64,000 nucleotides of DNA from Gammaproteobacteria bacterium. GTDB lineage: Bacteria > Pseudomonadota > Gammaproteobacteria > Nevskiales > Nevskiaceae. Position 1 is the stretch's first letter. Every line of letters begins with the position of its first letter. The notes under the pieces were generated by a model, which ran no database searches, was not told the origin of the DNA, and was given only the letters and a program-made list of their open reading frames with translations. Made by a program: the position numbers and the translations under genes. The stretch lies in assembly GCA_022599775.1 (NCBI GenBank), contig JAHZLQ010000060.1:1-64000 (forward strand), given 5' to 3'. Positions 5,671 to 13,655 of this stretch are shown here, in pieces.

Positions 5671-6053
5671 GCCTGTTGCTGGACACGCATGCCCTGCTTT
5701 GGTGGTTCACCGACGATCCGCGCTTGCCCGCCAAGGTCCGCGACACCATCGCGGACGAAACTCGTCCGGTCTACGTCAGCGCCGTCAGTGCTCTGGAGAT
5801 TGCGGTGAAACACCGCTTGGGCAAATTGGATGGAGCGGCGGAGGCCGTCAGCCGTTTCGACGAGCTGGTAGCCGCCGACGGCTTTCAACATCTGCCGATC
5901 ACACATTTTCATTGTCTGAAGGCTGGCGGCTATGCCGTAACTCACCGCGATCCGTTTGACCGCCTCCTCGCCGCCCAAAGCGCATTGGAGGCTTTGACGC
6001 TGGTGACTCGCGACCCGGCCTTTGCGCAGTTCGGAATCCAGACGTTCTGGTAG
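5667..6053 (+). CDS. vapC: PIN-domain toxin (VapC-type ribonuclease)
   Basis: A 128-residue PIN-domain protein. The acidic metal-binding residues are visible: D6 in LLLDTHALLWW, E44 in VSAVSALEIAVKHRLGKL, D95 in THRDPFDRLLAAQ and D113 in LVTRDPAF. This is the subgroup that pairs with Phd-type antitoxins. VapC toxins cleave specific RNAs such as initiator tRNA or rRNA; the target here cannot be read. Translationally coupled to the antitoxin and intact. Confidence 0.95.
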   Translation: MSLLLDTHALLWWFTDDPRLPAKVRDTIADETRPVYVSAVSALEIAVKHRLGKLDGAAEAVSRFDELVAADGFQHLPITHFHCLKAGGYAVTHRDPFDRLLAAQSALEALTLVTRDPAFAQFGIQTFW

Positions 6054-6268
6054 GCCTTCTGGAGACACAAGTGGGACATCGCCGGGAATATCAAGCAACC
6101 GGGGGCTTTCGGAGCCTCCGGCCCAAGGCTTGAAACCCCGGATTAGTGTCGGCGCCAGACTCGGCGGGGCCGACGAGGCGGCATTCACGGCCATAGCCTA
6201 AACCAGCCCATTTGGCGTAGCGTTGCCGTATCCAACCCGGATCCCACGGACCTCATTCTTTCTTCGAC

Positions 6269-8002
6269 ATGGCGATCAACCCACAAAGCATCGGCGGCGG
6301 CAGCCACATGGGCGGTCTGGCACGGCGCCTGGTGGCAGACAAGCTGTTGACAGAAGACAGCGCAAAGGACTTGCACCAAAAGGCGCTGAAAGCGAACACG
6401 CCGTTCGTATCCCTGCTGGTCGAACAAAAGCTGGTGAAGGCGGCGGACATTGCCCGGCGTGGTAGCCAGGAATTCGGTGCGCCGCTGGCAGACCTTTCGG
6501 TCTTGCAGATCGACCAGGAACTGGTCAACGAAATCGGTGAAAAGCTGGTGCGCCGACATCGGGCATTACCGTTGTTCAAGCGCGGCAAGCGCCTGTTCCT
6601 GGCGGTGGCGGACCCAACCAATCTGGCGGCGCTGGATGAAATCAAGTTCGCCACCGGTCTGCAGACCGAAGCCGTGGTGGTGGAGGACGACAAACTCGGC
6701 AAGGCGCTGGACGCGGCGGTGAATGCGGCCGAGGCGGCGTCCATCGATATGGGCGATACCGATCTGGAATCGCTGGATATCTCGGAGGGCACCGAAGAGC
6801 GCAAGGAAGACGATGTCACACGCGCCGAGACTGAAGAAGCGCCGATCATCCGCTACGTGAACAAGGTCTTGATCGACGCGATCAATCGCGGTGCTTCGGA
6901 CATTCACTTCGAGCCCTACGAAAAGAAATACCGCGTGCGCTACCGCATCGACGGACAGCTCAAGGAAGTGGCGAATCCGCCGGTGCAGATGGGCGGCCGG
7001 CTGGCGGCACGTCTGAAGGTCTTGTCCCGCCTCGACCTTGCGGAGCGACGCATCCCGCAGGACGGACGCATCAAGCTCAAACTGTCCGCGAACAAGTCCA
7101 TCGACTTCCGCTTGAGCACCTGCCCCACGCTGTGGGGCGAGAAGATCGTGATGCGTATCCTTGATGCCAGCAGTGCGATGCTGGGCATCGACGTGCTGGG
7201 CTACGAGCCGGACCAGAAGGCGCTGTACCTCAAGGCGCTGGAGCGTCCGCAAGGCATGATCCTGGTCACCGGCCCCACGGGTTCCGGCAAGACGGTGTCG
7301 CTGTATACCGGCCTGAACATTCTCAACACCGAGAACTGCAATATTTCCACGGCCGAAGATCCGGCCGAAATCAACCTGCCAGGCATCAATCAGGTCAATG
7401 TAAACCCGAAGGTGGGACTGACCTTTGCGGCGGCGCTGAGGTCGTTCCTGCGCCAGGATCCGGACGTGATCATGGTCGGCGAAATTCGTGATCTGGAAAC
7501 GGCCGAGATCGCAATCAAGGCGGCGCAGACGGGTCACTTGGTGCTGTCGACGCTGCACACCAATGATGCGCCGCAGACGCTGACGCGCCTGCTCAACATG
7601 GGCGTGCCGGCCTACAACATCGCCTCTTCCGTCACATTGATCATCGCGCAGCGCCTAGCGCGCAAACTCTGCAATGTGTGCCGCCGGCCCGCGCAGATTC
7701 CGGAAGCGGAGTTGCTGCGTGAAGGCCTGAGCGAGGAACAGATTCGAGCTCCCGGTTTTACACTGTTTGAAGCCGTGGGATGCGACCAATGCACGGACGG
7801 TTACAAAGGCCGCATGGGCATCTACCAAGTCATGCCGGTGACTGAGGCCATCGGCCGCATCATCATGGAAGGCGGCAATGCCATCGAGATTGCTGACCAA
7901 GCCGACAAGGAAGGCGTGGCCGATCTGCGCAAGTCCGCGCTTCGCAAGGTTTGCGCGGGTATCATGGACCTCAAGGAAGCCAACCGCGTAACCGTGGATT
8001 GA
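6269..8002 (+). CDS. pilB: Type IV pilus assembly ATPase PilB
   Basis: A 577-residue extension ATPase. The MshEN-type N-terminal domain is followed by the GspE/PilB core: Walker A GPTGSGKT near residues 335-342, the Asp box region, Walker B-like DPDVIMVGEIRD near 397, and the HTN motif STLHTND. Two CxxC pairs (CNVCRR and CDQCTDG) form the zinc site of PilB. It powers pilus extension in the cytoplasm and acts with PilC and PilD encoded next. Confidence 0.97.
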   Translation: MAINPQSIGGGSHMGGLARRLVADKLLTEDSAKDLHQKALKANTPFVSLLVEQKLVKAADIARRGSQEFGAPLADLSVLQIDQELVNEIGEKLVRRHRALPLFKRGKRLFLAVADPTNLAALDEIKFATGLQTEAVVVEDDKLGKALDAAVNAAEAASIDMGDTDLESLDISEGTEERKEDDVTRAETEEAPIIRYVNKVLIDAINRGASDIHFEPYEKKYRVRYRIDGQLKEVANPPVQMGGRLAARLKVLSRLDLAERRIPQDGRIKLKLSANKSIDFRLSTCPTLWGEKIVMRILDASSAMLGIDVLGYEPDQKALYLKALERPQGMILVTGPTGSGKTVSLYTGLNILNTENCNISTAEDPAEINLPGINQVNVNPKVGLTFAAALRSFLRQDPDVIMVGEIRDLETAEIAIKAAQTGHLVLSTLHTNDAPQTLTRLLNMGVPAYNIASSVTLIIAQRLARKLCNVCRRPAQIPEAELLREGLSEEQIRAPGFTLFEAVGCDQCTDGYKGRMGIYQVMPVTEAIGRIIMEGGNAIEIADQADKEGVADLRKSALRKVCAGIMDLKEANRVTVD

Positions 8003-8084
8003 GCGCCTTCAAGCCGGGCGCAGACGCGCATCGGAACAGCGACTGAATGATCGAATTCCTGAGTGACGGCGGGGGCCTTTACTG

Positions 8085-9302
8085 ATGGCGACAGCGGCAG
8101 TCAAAGAACATGAATTCGCCTGGGAAGGCACGGACCGCAAGGGCGAGCGCGTCAAGGGCAAGACGCAGGCGGCGAACGAAAATCTCGTCAAGCTTCAGTT
8201 GCGCAAGCAGGGCATCAATCCGATCCGGGTGCGCAAGCAGCTCGCCCTGTTCGGCAAGCGCAAGAAGGCGATCACCCCGCAGGACATTGCGATTTTCGCG
8301 CGCCAGATGGCCACGATGATGGCGGCCGGTCTGCCGCTGGTGCAGGCGCTGGAGATCGTCGGGCGCGGCCACGAAAACCCAAGCATGGGCGAGCTGATTC
8401 TCGACATCAAAGGCGGCATCGAAAGCGGCAACTCATTCGCTGAAAGCCTCGCCAAACATCCGGTCTACTTCGATGACCTGTTCGTCAACCTGGTGGACGC
8501 GGGCGAGAAATCCGGCACGCTGGAAACCCTGCTCGACAAGGTCGCCCTCTACAAGGAGAAGACCGAGGCGATCAAGAAGAAGGTCAAGAAGGCCTTGACC
8601 TATCCGGCGGCTGTGATCGTCGTCGCCTTCGTCGTCACCGGCATTCTTCTGTACTTCGTCGTGCCGCAGTTCCAGAGTCTGTTCCAGGGCTTCGGCGCGG
8701 ACCTGCCGGCATTCACGCAGTTCGTGGTGGGGCTGTCCGAATTCGTGCAGGCCTACGGTGTCTACATGGTGGTCGGCATCGGCATCGCGTTCACGGCGTT
8801 CTTCTATTTCAAGAAACGCTCGCGCAAGATGCGCAATTTTCTGGACCGCCTGTCTCTGCGCCTGCCGATCATCGGCACGATCCTCTACAAGTCCGCCGTC
8901 GCGCGCTATCACCGCACGCTTTCGACGATGTTCGCGGCCGGCGTTCCACTGGTCGAAGCCATGGATTCGGTCGGCCGGGCCTCCGGCAATATCGTGTTCG
9001 AACAGGCAATCCGCCAGGTGCGCGATCAGATTTCGTCCGGTACACAGCTGAACTGGTCCATGCAACAGACCGGCCTGTTTCCGCCGATGGCCGTGCAGAT
9101 GGTGGGCATCGGCGAAGAATCCGGCTCGCTGGATGCGATGTGCGCCAAGGTGGCCGAATACTACGAAGCCGAGGTCGATTCGCTGGTCGATTCGCTGTCC
9201 AGCCTGCTGGAGCCCTTGATCATGTCGATCCTCGGCGTGCTGGTGGGTGGCCTCGTCGTCGCCATGTATCTGCCGATCTTCAAACTGGGCCAAGCGATCT
9301 AG
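8085..9302 (+). CDS. pilC: Type IV pilus inner membrane platform protein PilC
   Basis: A 405-residue protein with two GspF-type domains. ARQMATMMAAGLPLVQALEI opens the first and YHRTLSTMFAAGVPLVEAMD the second. Hydrophobic helices occur near residues 175-200, 220-245 and 375-400. PilC anchors the pilus base and couples to PilB. It starts 82 bp after pilB and overlaps the pilD start, as expected for one operon. Confidence 0.97.
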   Translation: MATAAVKEHEFAWEGTDRKGERVKGKTQAANENLVKLQLRKQGINPIRVRKQLALFGKRKKAITPQDIAIFARQMATMMAAGLPLVQALEIVGRGHENPSMGELILDIKGGIESGNSFAESLAKHPVYFDDLFVNLVDAGEKSGTLETLLDKVALYKEKTEAIKKKVKKALTYPAAVIVVAFVVTGILLYFVVPQFQSLFQGFGADLPAFTQFVVGLSEFVQAYGVYMVVGIGIAFTAFFYFKKRSRKMRNFLDRLSLRLPIIGTILYKSAVARYHRTLSTMFAAGVPLVEAMDSVGRASGNIVFEQAIRQVRDQISSGTQLNWSMQQTGLFPPMAVQMVGIGEESGSLDAMCAKVAEYYEAEVDSLVDSLSSLLEPLIMSILGVLVGGLVVAMYLPIFKLGQAI

Positions 9303-10153
9303 TGGCCCTGATCGAACTACTGAGCAACAGCCCGTCGCTGTTGCTGACCGCCTGCGCGATTCTGGGGCTGCTCGTCGGCAGCTTTCTGAATGTGGTGATC
9401 CTGCGCCTGCCGCGCATGATGGAAGCCGGCTGGAAACAGGAAGCCAGCGCCATTCTCGGACTCACCCCGACCGAAGCCGATCCGATCTCCCTGATGCATC
9501 CAGCCTCGTCCTGCCCTGGCTGCGGCGCCAAAATCCGCGCCTGGCAGAACATTCCGGTTGTGAGTTGGCTGCTGTTGCGAGGCCGCTGCGCAAAATGCGG
9601 CACGTCCATTTCGATTCAGTACCCGCTGGTCGAGCTGGCTGCCGGCCTGCTGGCCGCCGGATACGCCTGGACGTTCGGCTGGGGCCTGCCGCTGGCCGGC
9701 GCCCTGGTGCTGGCCTGGACGCTGCTCGCGCTGGCGGTGATCGACTGGCGCACCCAGCTGCTGCCGGATGGCATGACACTGCCGCTGCTCTGGCTGGGCC
9801 TGCTGCTCAACGTGGGCGAAACCTACGTCCCGCTGTCCGAAGCCGTGATTGGCGCCGCGGCCGGCTACCTCCTGCTTTGGCTGGTATTCCACGCCTTTCG
9901 TCTCGTCACCGGCAAGGAAGGCATGGGCTACGGCGACTTCAAACTGCTTGGCGCCCTTGGCGCCTGGTTTGGCTGGACCGCACTGCCCAGTTTGATCCTG
10001 TTGTCCTCCGTAGTTGGCGCCCTCGTCGGCATCGCCTTGATGGTCTTCAAACGCCACGACCGCAACATTCCGATCGCCTTCGGCCCCTACATCGCCGGCG
10101 CCGGCCTGGTGATGCTGTTGTTTGGGAACGTTCTGATGCCGGTCATGCCCTAG
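9302..10153 (+). CDS. pilD: Prepilin peptidase / N-methyltransferase PilD
   Basis: A 283-residue inner membrane aspartic protease. The N-terminal GSFLNVVILRLP precedes a zinc-binding domain with two CxxC pairs (SCPGCGAKI and RCAKCGTSI). The catalytic aspartates appear in VIDWRTQLLPD and GYGDFKLLGALGAW. It cleaves the PilA leader at G7/F8 and methylates the new N-terminus. I start it at GTG 9302, which shares its first base with the pilC stop; this gives a normal family length. Confidence 0.95.
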   Translation: MALIELLSNSPSLLLTACAILGLLVGSFLNVVILRLPRMMEAGWKQEASAILGLTPTEADPISLMHPASSCPGCGAKIRAWQNIPVVSWLLLRGRCAKCGTSISIQYPLVELAAGLLAAGYAWTFGWGLPLAGALVLAWTLLALAVIDWRTQLLPDGMTLPLLWLGLLLNVGETYVPLSEAVIGAAAGYLLLWLVFHAFRLVTGKEGMGYGDFKLLGALGAWFGWTALPSLILLSSVVGALVGIALMVFKRHDRNIPIAFGPYIAGAGLVMLLFGNVLMPVMP

Positions 10154-10160
10154 GCCGAAT

Positions 10161-10763
10161 ATGACGTTCTGCATTGGACTGACCGGCGGCATCGCCAGTG
10201 GAAAATCTACCGTCGAGCACCAGTTCCGCGCGCTCGGCGTTCCCGTGCTGGATGCCGACCAGGTCGCGCGAGACGTGGTGGCGCCAGGCACCCCCGCACT
10301 CGCAAAAATCAGGGAAGCCTTCGGGCCGGAAATCCTTGAGATCGATGGCCAACTGAACCGCGCCGCGCTACGCAAACTCGTATTCAGCGACGAAGCCGCG
10401 CGCCGCCGCCTGGAAAGCATCACCCACCCCGAAATCCGGGACGCGATGCGAGCCTGGAAGGCCGCAGCCACTGCCCCCTACTGCATGATCTCGATCCCGC
10501 TGCTCGCCGAGGGCGGCAAGAACCCGATGGTCGATCGTGTTCTGGTTGTGGACACGCCAGCAGAAGTGCAATTGCAACGGCTGATTCAGCGCGACGGCAT
10601 CGACGAAAACCTCGCCAGCCGAATGATCGCCGCCCAAGCTTCGCGCGAAGCACGATTGGCGATTGCCGATGACGTGCTGATCAATGACGGTGCGATTGCA
10701 TCTCTGCTGCCCGAAGTCGAAGTCCTGCACGAACGCTATCTCGCGATAGCCGCTTCGTGCTAA
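10161..10763 (+). CDS. coaE: Dephospho-CoA kinase
   Basis: A 200-residue P-loop kinase: GLTGGIASGKSTV is the Walker A region, and LDADQVARDVVAPG is the CoaE signature. It phosphorylates dephospho-CoA in the last step of coenzyme A synthesis. It follows pilD by 7 bp, the pilBCD-coaE order known from many gammaproteobacteria. Its last 83 bp overlap the 3' end of the converging gene at 10681-12585. Confidence 0.96.
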   Translation: MTFCIGLTGGIASGKSTVEHQFRALGVPVLDADQVARDVVAPGTPALAKIREAFGPEILEIDGQLNRAALRKLVFSDEAARRRLESITHPEIRDAMRAWKAAATAPYCMISIPLLAEGGKNPMVDRVLVVDTPAEVQLQRLIQRDGIDENLASRMIAAQASREARLAIADDVLINDGAIASLLPEVEVLHERYLAIAASC

Positions 10764-12585
10764 GCACCGGACTAGGCCTTCGCGCACGTAGGCCGAAGAG
10801 GCTCAGCAGCCCAATCAAGGCGAACTCGCCAATGCTGCCGCCATCATCTTCACCACTGGAATCGTTTGGGTCTGACGGGTTGGGATCGGCACTGCTCGCA
10901 ACGGTGGTTTCTTCCTTGTCGAAGTTATTGCTACTTGCCGCATTCGCTTCATTTTCATCGAACTGCCGGGCGGTAACGAATGCGGTCGTGGCGACGGTGC
11001 CACTGCTGGCCGGCGCCTGAACCTCAATCTCTATCGATGCGGAGGTCATCGGCATCAGCGGAACGTCATGCAGGCAGTTCACTGTGCCGTTTTGCTGCGT
11101 GCACGACCAATCGCTGCTTTCAACTCTGCTGAAGCTGACTCCCTCCGGAAGCGTGCTGTTCAACTGAACGTCGTTGGCAATGCCGACTGCGGGGTTCTCG
11201 TCCACGGGATGGTTGTTGGTTACCGTGAGCGTGTAAGCGAAAGTGCTCCCTGGCTGCACCGGATCAGTGTCATCTTGCACGACTACGGCCAAATCGACCG
11301 CTTCGATGCCACTGTATCGTCGAGAAAAAATTCCGTCCGACTCTCCACCCTGATCTTCGCCTTTCCATACGACAACGAAATCGCCATCGGCATCACCAGC
11401 GACCATCGGTGAGGTCTGGTCTCCTTCCGTAGATGTATTCACTACGAAGTCCGTCCGCTCCAATAACTCCGCCCCGATGGCTGATCCATCGGCGGCGAAG
11501 CGTTGCGCGACAACCGCATCGCCGTTTCCGTCGATATTGGCCTCGTCCCAAACGATCAGAAAGCCACCATCACGAAACATCAGCACGTCTGATGAACTGC
11601 CGCCCGCCCCATCACCGTCACCAGGAACATCGGCGCGAAACTCTCCGCCCAGTTTCGAACCGTCAGCCGCGAAACGCTGAGCGTAGACCGCCGGGGGCGA
11701 CGATCTTTTCCAGGCGATGACGAACTGTCCGCTGGCATTGATCCCGACGAAGGGGCTACGTTCAGTTCCGTTGTCCACGCTGCTCACTCTGAAACTATCA
11801 CCCAGAGGTTCGCCATCGGGGTCAAAGCGGCGCGCAAAGATTTCGCCGGCAGTCGCGCCTGAAACATTGTCGTTCATCCAAGTAACGACAAAGCTCCCGT
11901 CGGCGGCCATTGCGACATCGGGGTGAGTTTGGTCGTCGGCCACTTCGCTGGACGCTCGAAATTCCGGCCCAGCAACGGTTCCATCTGCGTTGAAGCGACG
12001 ACCATAGATCACGTTTGAAGGTTCGTAGCGACGCCAAACAACGACATAGTTGCCGTCAGCGTCCATCGAAACCTCCGCGTCGTTGCACGGCTGCCCCGTG
12101 TTGTCGACCACCGCTTCGGCACCCAGTGCAATTCCGTCAGCCGCGAAACGCTGGGCTCGTATTCCGATGGATCCGCTACTTCGCCAGACAACGACCATGT
12201 CGCCGTTGTCCGCCATGGCAACCCCCGGGTCTGACTCGGAGGCGTCGGTCGTGGCGTTGACGATGAATTCGTCGCCCTCGGGCAAACCGTCGCTCCGGTA
12301 ACGTTGCCCGAAAATCCCATCGAAGTGGCCGTCCTGTTCATCGCTGGTCCAAACGATAATGAACTCACCGGTTCCGTTGACCGCGACTGCGGGATCGCTC
12401 TGCACGTGCTCCGTATAGGAGTTGACCTGGAATTCGCCACCTATTGGTATGACGGGCTCCGTAGCCGCCGTTGCGATCGGCGCATTCCAAGCTGCAATCA
12501 GTCCCAAAAGAGCCGATACCTCTCGCCATTTTGGGTAGCCAAATCGCGCATGCGCCTCTTCGTCAAGATGATATTGGTGTGGCAT
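10681..12585 (-). CDS. Secreted repeat protein with DUF11-like domain and GlyGly-CTERM-like tail
   Basis: About 634 residues from the ATG at 12585, which has GGGAAGG upstream. A hydrophobic signal (SALLGLIAAWN) precedes repeats of about 50 residues with a common pattern such as GEFIIVWTSDEQDG, GDMVVVWRSS, GNYVVVWRRY, GSFVVTWMND and GDFVVVWKGEDQGG, probably a beta-propeller. A DUF11-like module follows (FAYTLTVTNN). Near the C-terminus DDGGSIGEFALIGLLSLFGL plus RARR matches a GlyGly-CTERM sorting signal. The frame continues another 31 residues into the coaE region, unusual because such signals normally end at the basic residues. Surface or secreted role inferred. Confidence 0.75.
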   Translation of the reverse strand: MPHQYHLDEEAHARFGYPKWREVSALLGLIAAWNAPIATAATEPVIPIGGEFQVNSYTEHVQSDPAVAVNGTGEFIIVWTSDEQDGHFDGIFGQRYRSDGLPEGDEFIVNATTDASESDPGVAMADNGDMVVVWRSSGSIGIRAQRFAADGIALGAEAVVDNTGQPCNDAEVSMDADGNYVVVWRRYEPSNVIYGRRFNADGTVAGPEFRASSEVADDQTHPDVAMAADGSFVVTWMNDNVSGATAGEIFARRFDPDGEPLGDSFRVSSVDNGTERSPFVGINASGQFVIAWKRSSPPAVYAQRFAADGSKLGGEFRADVPGDGDGAGGSSSDVLMFRDGGFLIVWDEANIDGNGDAVVAQRFAADGSAIGAELLERTDFVVNTSTEGDQTSPMVAGDADGDFVVVWKGEDQGGESDGIFSRRYSGIEAVDLAVVVQDDTDPVQPGSTFAYTLTVTNNHPVDENPAVGIANDVQLNSTLPEGVSFSRVESSDWSCTQQNGTVNCLHDVPLMPMTSASIEIEVQAPASSGTVATTAFVTARQFDENEANAASSNNFDKEETTVASSADPNPSDPNDSSGEDDGGSIGEFALIGLLSLFGLRARRPSPVLSTKRLSRDSVRAGLRLRAAEMQSHRH

Positions 12586-12986
12586 CGAACCTTCCCGTTC
12601 TAGTTTGTTCTCCGCAGAGACAGAGCAGTCTCGATCCAGTATCACTCTGGCCGACCAGTTTATTAGTCACCTAATTTGGTTACTGAAATGTATTATTTTT
12701 GCGTAGTCATTTTCTTACATGAGCTCAATAACTTTTCGTCAGTAATTCGCGACTTTCTAAAAATTCTTTTTGCATTGAATAAGTTACAAGTCAAACTCTT
12801 ATGGAGAAGCTGAAGTGGCTGCGATAGCTGCACGACTTGCCCTCACGAAATTGGCGGATACAGTCATTCTCAAGTCAGCCTTGCAATGATCTGCATGCAC
12901 GGGACCAAGTGCCGTGAGTGTCAGATCGCAATTGGCGTCATTTTCAAGCGTTCTGCATCTTGAGGAATCGATTGGGGAAATCCGAC
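12586..12986. other. AT-rich intergenic region
   Basis: No gene was recognised. From about 12650 to 12800 the sequence is strikingly AT-rich for this genome (for example TTTCTAAAAATTCTTTTTGC), the sort of region that carries divergent promoters or nucleoid-protein binding. It separates the minus-strand repeat protein from the plus-strand response regulator; short frames here show no family features. Confidence 0.5.
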
Positions 12987-13634
12987 ATGCCAAGGACGGC
13001 AATGATCGTGGAGGACCATGCAGACGCTCGCGAGTGGGCTGCAGCCGCATTGAGACTGGCGTTCTCCGGGGTGACTGTGCACATGACGGGGACCGTCATC
13101 GAGGCTCGTCAAATCATTGCCAGTCACACGCCTGCCTTGGCGATCATCGATCTGTCGCTTCCGGATGGCGACGGATTCGAGTTGATTTCATTGCTCAGCT
13201 CCGTCCTGCCGTCGTCACGCAGTGTGGTGTTTACGGTGTATGACGACGATGCTCACATCAGCGCCGCCTTGCGCGCGGGAGCCTCCGGATACCTTTTGAA
13301 AAGTGATCCCAGGCGGGTGCTGGTGGAACATCTGCTGGCCTTGGACCGCGGGGAATTTCCGCTGTCGCCGATGGCGGCCAATGTGGTGAAAAACCACATC
13401 GCGGCACCAGCGGAAGTCGAACTCGCGATGCGCTTGACCGTGCGTGAGCGTGAGGTCTTGAAAATGGTCGCGCTGGGGCTGACCGCCAACGCGATCGCGG
13501 ATCGTCTGTCGATCTCACGCAACACCGTGAACACCTATCTGAAACGAATGTACGCAAAGCTTTCGGTGTCTTCGCGCGCCGAGGCTGCGGTGCTGGCGCG
13601 AAGCGCCGGACTGCTGCCGCCCATCAACTCCTGA
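12987..13634 (+). CDS. LuxR/NarL-family response regulator
   Basis: About 215 residues from the ATG at 12987. The receiver domain starts MPRTAMIVEDHADAREW and has the phosphoacceptor Asp near residue 55 in AIIDLSLPDGDG. A C-terminal LuxR helix-turn-helix is clear (LTVREREVLKMVALGLTANA then SRNTVNTYLKRMYAKL). An in-frame ATG at 12918 would add 23 residues without homology. No histidine kinase is encoded nearby, so it is an orphan; it may control the adjacent secreted protein or the GH31/PhoD genes, which is a guess from position. Confidence 0.9.
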   Translation: MPRTAMIVEDHADAREWAAAALRLAFSGVTVHMTGTVIEARQIIASHTPALAIIDLSLPDGDGFELISLLSSVLPSSRSVVFTVYDDDAHISAALRAGASGYLLKSDPRRVLVEHLLALDRGEFPLSPMAANVVKNHIAAPAEVELAMRLTVREREVLKMVALGLTANAIADRLSISRNTVNTYLKRMYAKLSVSSRAEAAVLARSAGLLPPINS

Positions 13635-13655
13635 TTGCGGACGACCTATTTGGGG

